A DNA stretch of 16,722 nt from Podila epigama (taxonomy: Eukaryota > Mortierellomycota > Mortierellomycetes > Mortierellales > Mortierellaceae): NCBI GenBank assembly GCA_015679605.1, contig JAAAVE010000241.1:8544-25265 (forward strand), read 5' to 3'. Positions 1 to 9,193 of this stretch are shown here, piece by piece. The position numbers and the translations under genes are program-made. The notes below the pieces were generated by a model. That model was not told the DNA's origin. It made no database searches and saw nothing but the letters and a program-made list of their open reading frames with translations. The first letter of the stretch is position 1, and every line of letters starts with the position of its first letter.

Positions 1-199
1 TTTTTTTATTTGTTGTTGTTCTCTTTTTCTTGTCTCTTTTGTTCATCTTCATTCTCATTCTTCCTTACCCCACTCACTCACTCACTCTCCTTGACCTTGA
101 ACCTTGGCCTTCATCATCATCTTCTCCTTCTTCTCCTAATCCTAATGAACTCTTAACGACCTTACCCATATATCCTAAAAAACTAGAACGTCTTTCACC
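1..199 (+). promoter_or_regulatory. 5' flank/leader of the STRA6-like gene
   Basis: This pyrimidine-rich stretch (T/C tracts, a short CACT-type repeat around 70-90, several TTC/ATC runs) lies just upstream of the first exon. CT-rich leaders are common upstream of fungal genes. No clear TATA box is visible, and the window begins too close to show the rest of the promoter. One tiny upstream ORF starts at the ATG at 145 and stops at 154-156 (three codons), 43 bases before the main start. The open frame from about 30 has no ATG and is not called as a gene. Confidence 0.4.
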
Positions 200-3100
200 A
201 TGCATATTATCACTTTTAGATCAAATCCTTACAAAACATCCACCTCTACCACAACCACAACAGCTTTCACAACCGTCGTCAGCAATAACATTAACAGCAA
301 TAACAAGAACATTCGACCTATCTACCTCTTCTTTCTAACATCCCTATTACTTGTAACATCACTCTCTTCCTTTTCCCATGCTGGCTCAACAAGCGCAAAG
401 GTCCAATGCGAATACATGTTCATGGGCACCACCAACCTGATCCATGACCCCACCTGCACTCTCCAACGCCAACAGCTCCCTTCTTCACCAACACATCCTC
501 AACCACCCCCACTTCCACCTCCACCCCTCATCCCTACTACACCGCCACTCACATCAGGACCACTGACTGTAGGCGACAACAATTCCACATGGTCATATAC
601 CCCTGGCTGGACATATAATCCCATCTTTTCGTGTTGCTCCTTTTCAAACACCCCTACCTTCAATGGAAAAGAGTCCAACACAACTGCAACCCTCATCACC
701 TCATCCGATCTCACCCCTTATGCAGCCGAAATTGACCTCGAGCAAAAGGAACTCGAGGTAGCCGTGAGTTACTACGCTTCCAACAGCATGGGCATCACAA
801 TTGCACCAGCTTCCGATAGCTTTCGTGTCCTTGTCCGGTTTCTCAACGAGAACGGTGCCTACATGGGTCTGAACAATGACGAAAACGAAGGAGGAGGAGG
901 AGGAGGATTTGCCAATGACTTGAATGCAGGCGCGAAATCCGAGAGTCTCCTCTACTACTCGTTCGATTCTCAGACAATGCGACCCGTGCGTGTACCAGCC
1001 GGTGCTCGAGGTGTTGTTCTCCAAATCTTGGTACCCGATTCGCAGACAGTCTTTTGTTTCGACTACTTTGCGATGCGGTTAGGTAAGAATGTTGGATTTC
1101 TTTTTTCTTTCATTCATGTAACTGTTTGTGGGCAAAAAAGGGACAGCACGCGGTGCCAGAGGGAGGACATGGTTGGTGAGATCATGTCATGCCATGTTAT
1201 GTCATGGATGGGATGTGTAATGCTCAACATACACACATGGGGAAAACAATAAAAAAAAAGTTAGAAAAGGGGCTTTGTGAGTTGCCGATTTGGTCATCCC
1301 TTTTGACCTTTTTGACCTTTTGACCAAAGTGGAGCTGACCTTCTTCCAAGTTGGCACTGGCGTCGGTATCACCATCGGCGCTTCGCTTACCCTTGCGTTG
1401 CTTACCTTGCGTTGCTTACCTTGACCTTGCTCTGGCATGACCTCTGCGCAAGTCACTCATCGTCACTTTCATTTTTTTTATATATCCAACTAGTCAACGG
1501 TGCTTATCATCCAAAGGCTCAAAGCCTACTACAAAACGTCCTCATCGGTCTCGGTGCCGTCGTCATTATCAACGGAGGAGCCATCCCTATCATCCTCTTT
1601 CATGGACTACCAGGGTGGCTCTGGCGATCCGCGTAAGTGCAAATTTATCTTTTCCTCCACTCTCACACTCACTCTCAACACAAACACTCTACTGGTTGTC
1701 TCGCTATTGGAGCATACTCACCAAGATGAACTTGCTAATAAATGAACATACCACCCCAACTTCCCTCCAAATAGCCCAGTCAACTTTTTCCAAAAGAATC
1801 CCGTTGTAGACCATTACGTGCCTCTTGCCCTCTTCATATCAACTTGCCAATGGATCTTCAACATCATTGTCAACTACCTCGGTGGGAGAGCGAGCATCGT
1901 GCACTCATCACAGGCCCTCTGGTTAATCCCCTTGGTCCTCATTGGCGTCTTTTTCGTCTCGGCGTTTGCTCACTGGGCCCTCTTTCTGTGTTACAACCAA
2001 ATCATGCAAAGCATGGCGCGGCAGCGGTACAGTGGCAACCATTTATTCAACATACACAATGACAGTATCAGCAGCAACAAAGATACTGAATACAGCAGCC
2101 ATCGGCGGTCATCCAACACGAGGCAGAAGAACAAACGTAGCACAGACGGCCGCGGACGCAAATGGCGCGCACCCATCTTGGGCTTTTGGGCGGCACTTTG
2201 TATCCTCCTCACTCGCATTGGACTTGTTATGCTAGCCATCATCGAAGGTAGTTTCTGGAACGTACCCATTGGCATCTTGCTCGCTGTACCCGAGACCATT
2301 GCATTGCTTTCAGTCGAATATTTTTTTATAAAGACAATCTGGATCTTGGCAAGGAGCAATCGTACAAACAAGGGAGGCATCAACACTCATGGAAAGAGTT
2401 CCTTAGGAATCGGCCATGATGACAATAATGGCGACACTGGAAAGCCTGGACACATCCAAGGTGCTCAACAGGGACAAAACAAACAGGGACGACCTACAGA
2501 TTTATCACGGTCATCCTCTTTGACTCCACTCTGGCCTGAGGCATCTTCACCGGCATCAGCACCAGCATCGTCATTGGGTATACTGGAAGACCCAGAAGAC
2601 GATCTTGTCAACTTTTCGAGCTATCACCATCGCGCCTATGTTCAGTCTCTACTTGTTCCCGAGTACGACATCCGTGATGCTGCCGGGAGTATGTACGGCC
2701 ATTCGACCATTGGTTCTGAAAAGGCGGCCCACGTCTACTCCAAAGCAATGAAATCAGGTGGGACTACAACTTCGGGAAGCGATCGAGATGGGCGGTATCT
2801 TGGATCAACCCTCAACACGACCCTCTCTGCTGTTTCCAATGCCTCCTCTGATATCGAATTCGCACGTCATCCAACCACGTACGAACTCGACATGCGCCAA
2901 GCCAACGACCCACGACTCCATACTCAGTTTTCAGCCGAACCTGATCGGTCTAAGCGCAGTCCATGGAGTAGACCTGAGAGCGGTATAGGAGGGAAAAGGA
3001 GAAGTAATGATGGTGGTGGCGGTGATGGACGGCCGCCTCGAAGCCGCATGCCTTCGGACCAGACGGATGTTTCGGGTCCAAGGCGACCTCCGCTGTACAA

Positions 3101-5255
3101 GTGCAGGTACAGTAGTCGAGAGGGCTTCTTGACCCCTGGAGCCGGCGGCAATAACAACAATAGCAAACTGACCTGGAACTCGGTTACCACTTCATACACG
3201 ACCACCTCGGCAGCACAACCCATGACGGGCGCCTCACCCACACCTTCCACATGGGAGTACATAGTCTACCCACATCGGCATATCTGGCCCTCCATCCGGG
3301 GAACATATCTCTTGATTGCGCGGCTACCGTTGCGGATCCTAGTCGCAGTATTAACGACATTAGTGCTGTGTTTCGATGTGTTGCTATTCATTGGCGCGGC
3401 GGAGACAGTTGTGGCCATCCCAGTGTCATGTCTACTTGGCGCGATGGCGTACCCAGGAGCGGCGCAGTTTGATAACACGATGAATGTGGCACGAGCAATG
3501 CATACAGTGAACTTGGTCTTGATTGTAGTCATCCTACCGACGGTTGTCTGCATCACGGTGTTGCACCAAATTCGGATGGTTCAAAAGTATAACTGGTGTT
3601 TACGGTTACTCCGTACAGGAAACTATGGCTTTGTCCCTGGAGGTCGAGGTAAAAAAATTGAGCGCGCATGCTTTTTTTTATTTTTATCTTGTTGCCCCTT
3701 TGTATGTTTTTCTCCTGGCTAACCAATTGTGCTTCATTCCCATTTACCTCCCTCCATATATCTTTTCCCCACAAATGAATTGTTAAAATGCGACGGCAAC
3801 ATGGCAACACAAACGATAACATTAACAACATCAACAATAACGACACAATCGACACTATCAATTAACAAACGTGTAGAGTACACACAGCATTTGAAGCATC
3901 CTGTGCGATTTATCGGATACACAGTCGGGTTCGGTGTGGTTGGCCTATGCTTTACTGTGTTTCTACTTTTTACACTTTGCACCATCGTCGCCCTCCTCCT
4001 TGTCGCTGCCACCTTCCGATCATCCCTCTTCCGATCATTGAGTTCACGCGCTCTGTTGGCATTCGGGTTGAGCTGCCTCCTTGTCTTCATCCTCTGGCTC
4101 GTCCAAATGCTCGTGATCAAGTATCGTTTCCGGATGCGAGGTTCTCGGTTTTTAATCTCACGTCAAGCTTCCTTCCATCATTGGGAATTCTTTTGGGCGT
4201 TTTTCAATATAGTTTTTGGCGCGTTTGCATTCTGTAAACGGATTATACTCTCCGTTCTCAGTGTCGGTATCTACAGTACGCGAGTAGACTTATGTATCAT
4301 GGGTGGAAGGTTCCGGCCATGGGATGGAGGTTATTCAGCTTTTGTAGGGCTGGTTCTGGCAGATCATGTTCATAATAACCCGATCTTGTTGGAGTTTGTT
4401 CAAGTGTTGAAGGATCTCCTCTTCATTCGCAGGAATCCATCGTTGGCTCATTATTATATTGAGGCAAGGCAACAGCGGCATCTTGAACAATCCAGGCGTC
4501 ACAATAACAGCAAGAGCAATAACAATAACACCAACACCAACACCGTTCATACCAAGAGGGGCGATCATGGTATTGGCACTGGCGCGGGTAGCCCACTTCA
4601 CGCAACGAACAAGAGCAAGTTCGCCTTGGGAACACGACCTCTACCTCCTCTTTTGAATGATATCGACGAGAGGGAGGAGGCCAGGATGGATGAGCTCCTT
4701 GCAGCGTCGAATGCATTGAACAGTGGACAGGTGAAGGGTAGTGTGGTGACACCAGAGATCTCCAAGGTCCATCATTACTACCGGATGGACCCCCGCGTGG
4801 AACGTCGGGTCATTGTTCAAGGTGCTGTCACTTCGTCACCGTTGTCACCTTCCAGTTCATCCGAGACACCATTTCTGTCACGAAAGCAAGAAGGTGGTGG
4901 TGGTGGACGTCCTGTCCATGTTCAAATCCAAATCCAAGAACCTGCTGCGGACGCATCGTCCTCTGTCACAGAAGAACAAATCAAGCTGAAACTCTCTGAA
5001 GCCAAGCTACGTTCCATCCGTGTCCGAAATCGTTGGTTCTTGTACCTGACGTTGGCTCGTAATCCTTCTTTGAGAGCTTTCCGTCGAACAAGAGCTGAAG
5101 ATTATTTGTATCCTATCGCGCAAGGTCCTAGTCTGAATTCTAGAGGAGGAAGAGGGGGAGGAGGGGGAGCAGGAGGGGAGGATGGTTATTCTCGTATGCA
5201 TCGTTCTCATGAAGAGGAGGCGCTTGAGGATATTCATTGGGATCGTGAGGACTAG
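200..5255 (+). CDS. STRA6/RBPR2-like polytopic membrane protein
   Basis: Spliced gene. Proposed exons are 200-1082, 1330-1410 (or to 1365), 1494-1632, 1775-3648 and 3877-5255, giving 1,451 (or 1,436) residues with intron phases that agree. The ATG at 200 sits in a CACCATG context. Visible in the protein: a hydrophobic signal or anchor segment at about residues 41-60; an extracytoplasmic domain with Pro-rich and Gly-rich stretches and N-glycosylation sequons (NNST, NTT); a first membrane block in exons 2-4, up to about residue 560; a polar Ser/Gly/Arg-rich loop at about 560-870; two or more helices up to about 975; then helices near 1004-1039, 1051-1075 and 1098-1123. After these come RVDLC (1128-1132), WDGGY (1141-1145) and HNNP (1158-1161), then a low-complexity tail. 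The spacing helix-(R,D,L)-(D,G,Y)-(H,N,P) resembles the C-terminal membrane core of STRA6/RBPR2 retinol transporters; this family call is from memory of the pattern. Role inferred: movement of a lipophilic ligand across a membrane. The exon 2-3 junctions are uncertain. Confidence 0.72.
1083..1329 (+). other. Intron 1 of the STRA6-like gene
   Basis: The donor GTAAGA at 1083 follows the FAMRL end of exon 1 and the acceptor AAAG ends at 1329. The intron is phase 1: the split codon becomes Val and the frame continues into a Phe/Gly/Ile/Leu-rich membrane segment. Just before the acceptor the sequence TGACCTTT is repeated imperfectly three times, taking the place of a plain pyrimidine tract. Confidence 0.7.
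1386..1424 (+). repeat. Tandem repeat of a 14-bp unit (CTTACCTTGCGTTG)
   Basis: Two full copies (the first with one extra C) and a third partial copy lie head to tail at the 3' side of exon 2. In the exon 2 frame the repeat encodes Leu/Thr/Ala residues and then reaches a TGA at about 1422, so the exon must end inside or before the repeat. It is probably a recent slippage duplication at an exon edge. Confidence 0.75.
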
Positions 5256-5399
5256 AGTCTTGTTATCATCTTTCATTACATCTTTACATTTTTTTCCATC
5301 TTTTTATTATTAATAACTTTGTTGTATTCTTTTTTATCGTTAGAAGCATACCCACCATACAAAAAACCAATAAAAAAAGTAAACGAAAAACACTTTTGT
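5256..5399. terminator. Convergent 3' spacer with interleaved poly(A) signals
   Basis: This AT-rich spacer separates the stop codons of two convergent genes. AATAAA on the plus strand at 5369-5374 lies about 115 bases after the plus-strand stop. Its counterpart for the minus-strand gene is TTTATT at 5303-5308 (AATAAA when read on the minus strand), about 92 bases past that gene's stop. Each signal lies beyond the other along its own transcript, so the two 3' UTRs should overlap by at least 60 bases. No coding sequence is seen. Confidence 0.55.
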
Positions 5400-8300
5400 T
5401 CAAATATAATAAACGTTCAAATGAAGCGAGGAAAGGGGCCGTCGGAGAAAAACATCCATCAGGTCGAGATTGAGGTGCGGAGTAAAAGAAAGCCTTGATG
5501 CATAAAAGGGTTCATTAGTGAAATCGACCGTCGACGGTGCCACAAGTATCGTTCTTTTTGTAGGTGTAGGTGTAGGTGTGCATGGAGTGTGTTTTGTGTT
5601 GATATTGTTGGGGAGTGAAAGCATGAATTATGAATTGGTTAGAACCCATCCGATATCGCAATGAATATTTTTTTTAGCCTTCTTTGCCTGGCCAGAAGAA
5701 AAAAAAACATAAAAAAAAATAAATAACAAAACTCTTTCTCTTACCTCTGAAAGTGTCCATCAGCATTCTTGCGAAAGACAACCGCGTTTTGCCCATGTTG
5801 TTTTTGAGCATCCAAAAGGAGAGACTGGTCCATTTGTGGCTCTCCCTGTAATTTTTCTGTAAATTCTGCTCGGGTTAGCCAATGCCAGTCCGAGATCATT
5901 AGAGTGGTCCCCCGTTCAGCCCCCAAGGCGCTGTTGTATCCGAATAGGTGATGTGGGGGCATGTATGTCTTGTAAAAGACAATGTGGGTCGTATAGTTCT
6001 GACCCACGGAAACATGGGCAATGCCTATCAAGATTATTGGTGAATATGATTACAATAAGCAAGGCGGAATAGACTTTTGTAGCTTCTCCCTCACCTCCAC
6101 TATACCATATACCGTGTGCTGTTGGACACTAAAAGAGGGAAAAAAAAATGGTACGTTACCTATCCTACTTGGGTCCGCATAGCAAATAGTATGCTCTCCA
6201 ATAGGTTGACAGTCTTGAAATCCTAGAGCTTGGTGTTGAATCAACGCAATGGCAGGAACAAGACGTGCTTGGTGGAAAATACCAAGGCCAATTGCAACAA
6301 TGCCATTGTAGAGTAACCAGAGAGGCTATATAGATCACGAACGATCCATCAATACATAGTCATGTTTGTAAGAGAAAAAGACAAGTCATGTCAACAATCA
6401 GGATCATTCTGGTTATCGTCCGCAAAAGGGTGATGCCAAGAGAAGAAAGGAAGATATACGCCATCAACCTTACCCAAAACCTCCTGCCAAGTCTTGCTAT
6501 CCTCCCAGAGAGTGAAATGACCAGTGGAAGAATCAAGGGTGTCAAGAACCTCGCCTCCTGATGTGGCATGACAGAGAGTAAGCCAATACCGCATAGGCCT
6601 GAATATGTTAAAGCTATGCATATGTCGAAAAATGTAACATTGTTTAGTAACATTGACAACATCAACAATAGTTGCATTCATGTTATAGGATATATAATAT
6701 ATAGGAGTGCAGTTATTTTTGAGTTACCTGTAACGAGCTTTGACTGACTTGTCCATTCTCCTTGCCTTAGTTTCTGAATCATCGTCTTTGTGGCGAAGTA
6801 GGCTAAGTTGCCAAAGAGGACAGGGTAGTTTAAAAAGATGTGGAGGACACGAGGATGAAGGCCATGTTCGGCCAGGTTGCTCAAATCCATGTTGTAGACT
6901 AGGTTGTTGAGCATCGATACTGTCAAAGTGCCCTTGAAGCCAACTTGAATCCATGTCCGTGGATCAAGCAATTGCAGGAAGGGAATAGGCTCACCCGTAC
7001 TCTTGTTGAAAATGATTAGCTTTTCAAAGAACACCGAGTCAACAACTATCGCAAACAGGGACATGGCTGCAATCCCTAATGCCAATGGCAAGCAAGCAAG
7101 AATGAACTTTTTTATGCTTGCCAACCTAAGTTGAGGGGGTGAGAGGAGGATGAGGAGGAAAAGAATATGCAACTTTGATTGTCAGTACAGAGGCGCGTCT
7201 CGTGCAGACAAGTCCTTTTGCCAAGTCCTTTTTTTGTTACCTCAGTCTGCTCTTTGTCACAGTAGCTCTCCAGTTGAGATAGAGAAACATGACTCCGAGA
7301 GGGAAGCCAAAGAGGACAAAAGTGATTCTCGTGAAAACACCAATGGCAAAGAGCACCCCGAGGAGAAAGGACATACTCCCTGGGGTAGGTCTTGCCTTGG
7401 TGTCATGGTCATGAATGATATTTGATAGTACAGTCGCACTGAGCGTAAGTATTAATGCCTCGACTGTGTTGGAGAACGGGTGTGTATGATAGGCTAGGGT
7501 GACATAGGAGGAGGAGACCAAGAGCAAGGCGATGGACGGCGACCGCTTGATCTGGCGAGCCATCCGGACAATCGCCGCATCTGTGTTGTGTTGTGTTGTG
7601 TTGTGTTGTGTTGTGTTGTGTTGTGTTACGCGTGAGAGTGAGCGAGAGAGAATGCGAGGAAAGGTTCGAGAGTAGTGAGTAAGCACTCTTCAGATCTTCA
7701 GATAGGTAAAAAAGGATACGAATAAAAGTGATTTACCAATGATGAGTGTGATAACTAGAAATGAGATTCGCTGAGTGAGAATCAGAGCGCGCGTCGTGAC
7801 AAACCGGTCTATTTGGTGTGTGGTATATTTTTGCAATGGATTGTGGAATAGTCAGTCAAACGATGGTCAATGACGCGTGCGGATGGATCAGCATACAAAA
7901 TGACCACAAAAGAGACGCGTTTTTATGTTTACCTGGATTGTTGCCTAGCCATGTCTTCAAGATCTGAAACGGGATGCCAGTGGTAATGGACCTGGAAAAA
8001 GGGAGTATGTGCGGACATGCGTTGTATGCAAGTGTGTGTGTAACGAGTAACGAGTAACGAGTTTCGAAACATGGTTAAAAAAGGACACTTGCATTTTTTT
8101 GTGCTTTTGCGTTTAGAAAGAATATAAAAAAATAATCATAATAAAGAGCAAAATGTGATTTTTCCTACGGGATAAGGATAGATCGGCAGGGCAACTCTGG
8201 TCTGTACTCCCATGGGATGTTGGTGTCAAGGCCAAAGACGCGCCCTAGTATCATTGTGATGAAGTGGTGTTAATAGTTTTCTTTTTCGTTTGGGGATATC

Positions 8301-8635
8301 TCGTTGTCGTTTCAAGACTCTTCTTGGTGCAAATCCTGTCAAAGTTGTCGATGGATGGGTGTATTATGAAATCATAATAATAATAATAGAAATAAAAAGA
8401 GCTCCTTGTTGAACTCATCCTGCTTTCAACAGATGACTCGAAAGATCCGACTCTTCCTGTGCTTCCTCCCACTTCCTCCACTTCCTCCTCGGGCAGTACC
8501 TGCTGTCACCTCTGCTGACTGAAAGTATTCATCGGGATGAATGTAACCAGGTGCGAGGGTATTGAGAATACGAATGGTGAGTAAGAATAGATAGATGCAC
8601 CAAGTGGCCTTTGAAAAGGGCCGGTAAGGTTGCAT
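5400..8635 (-). CDS. SMP3: GPI mannosyltransferase 4 (SMP3/PIG-Z family, GT22)
   Basis: ER membrane enzyme that adds the fourth, alpha-1,2-linked mannose to the GPI anchor precursor from dolichol-phosphate-mannose (known for the family). Ten exons on the minus strand: 8635-8500, 8244-8169, 7991-7933, 7808-7737, 7580-7241, 7125-6728, 6598-6474, 6325-6160, 6024-5745 and 5553-5400. They sum to 602 codons including the stop, and all nine intron phases agree. Recognition points: the GT-C catalytic signature HPDEYFQ (HPDE at residues 33-36) after the first membrane segment; PWEY plus PCRS (56-67); SNTVEAL (151-157); a VDSVFF segment early in exon 6; HQEARFL (from 373); LWLLYNG at the start of exon 8; FYKTYMPP in exon 9; and a C-terminal SLHLNVY (593-599). 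Multiple hydrophobic helices fit the GT-C fold. The motifs fit PIG-Z/SMP3 better than PIG-B, ALG9 or ALG12. The gene converges on its STRA6-like neighbour and diverges from NUP160. Confidence 0.9.
5554..5744 (-). other. Last intron of SMP3, donor overlapping an in-frame stop
   Basis: On the minus strand exon 9 ends CAGAG and the intron opens GTAAGA, a strong donor. Read through, the same bases give AGG TAA, an immediate stop. The acceptor is AAAAG ending at 5554, preceded by a long stretch without AG that includes three copies of a hexamer (5561-5578). Splicing is phase 2 and adds 51 residues carrying the family's conserved C-terminal SLHLNVY, which supports the final exon. Confidence 0.75.
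5561..5578. repeat. TAGGTG hexamer x3
   Basis: Three perfect head-to-tail copies lie within the last SMP3 intron, starting six bases upstream of its acceptor AG. On the coding strand they read as a C/A-rich (CACCTA) repeat. Confidence 0.8.
7582..7626. repeat. Pentanucleotide microsatellite (TGTGT)9
   Basis: Nine perfect 5-bp copies in SMP3 intron 4 (7581-7736). On the coding strand the repeat is AC-rich and runs directly into the acceptor CAG of exon 5, so it makes up the last 45 bases of the intron. The exon 5 start (residue 115) is supported by phase and by the conserved sequence that follows. Confidence 0.9.
8041..8061. repeat. TAACGAG heptamer x3
   Basis: Three perfect tandem copies lie inside SMP3 intron 2 (7992-8168), next to a short GT run. 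They are non-coding and no function is evident. Confidence 0.85.
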
Positions 8636-9193
8636 TGGCGTTCAAGTGGCAATATGAAGGTGAGGGTGTATGTTATATAATGTGTGTGTGTGAGGGAGAG
8701 AATGCGTAACGTGGGCTTAGGAGAAGGAAGAATAGAAGGAATGAATAAGGGTGAAAATGTGTGTTACTGGTCGTTGGTAAGACGGAATGGGGATTGAAGA
8801 AGAAACAATGAGGATAGATTAAAAAACTACATTGGCATCACTCCTAATCAACATTTACAACTTCAATTTCCACTCACACTCACACTTTATTTTTCTTTAT
8901 TTGGACGAAAGAGAGCAGCAGCAGTATTTGGAGATGCACGTGACACACAATACATTTCTCTAATAAAAACAAGGCGCGCGTTTTTTTTTTGTGATTATTT
9001 TAATTAGTCGCATCATTCCCTCACACCTTTTTATCAACAAGGAAGATAATTAAGCACAGGGACAAAAAAGACGTGAGGCGGAATACCTTTGCACAAGAAA
9101 AAAGAAAGAAAGAAAGAAACACAACAATTCAATTAGTGTAAAGCATCACTTCATACGCCTTCAGCATCAACTAGAAATTTACCTCATTTGATC
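8636..9193. promoter_or_regulatory. Divergent promoter region SMP3 / NUP160
   Basis: 558 bases between two divergent start codons must hold both promoters. Contents: a GT/GA-rich part near SMP3 (8670-8700), a CA/CT-rich stretch around 8850-8890, a GGCGCGCG plus T-tract block around 8973-8990, and an AAAG repeat around 9103-9119. No convincing TATA box or named factor site can be assigned. A short upstream frame (ATG at 8934, stop at 8961-8963) lies on the NUP160 strand, but whether it is transcribed is unknown. No gene is seen here. Confidence 0.5.

Noticed and set aside
30-338. Open frame overlapping the start of the STRA6-like gene
   Set aside because: It has no ATG at its beginning, is low-complexity Ser/Pro/Leu from a CT-rich leader, and overlaps the better-supported start at 200.
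499-1024. Minus-strand open frames opposite exon 1 of the STRA6-like gene
   Set aside because: Their composition (Gly/Val runs opposite Pro-rich plus-strand codons) is that of antisense shadows, and the plus frame joins a multi-exon gene.
1290-1330. Repeated TGACCTTT words resembling nuclear-receptor half-sites (AGGTCA reversed)
   Set aside because: They lie in the 3' end of an intron next to the acceptor, and fungi lack these receptors. Simple slippage explains them, despite the tempting link to retinoid biology.
6391-6681. Minus-strand frame ending NDPDC near SMP3 exon 7
   Set aside because: The alternative frame at 6598-6474 carries the conserved HQEARFL and fits both neighbouring phases; this one is a shadow that includes intron sequence.
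7150-7425. Plus-strand charged ORF inside the SMP3 locus
   Set aside because: It is antisense to SMP3 exon 5 and intron 5, and its Lys/Glu-rich content mirrors membrane-helix codons on the other strand.
7582-8061. Possible CRISPR-like or telomere-like array from the repeats in SMP3 introns
   Set aside because: The repeats are 5-bp and 7-bp tandem units without spacers, inside introns of a eukaryotic gene.
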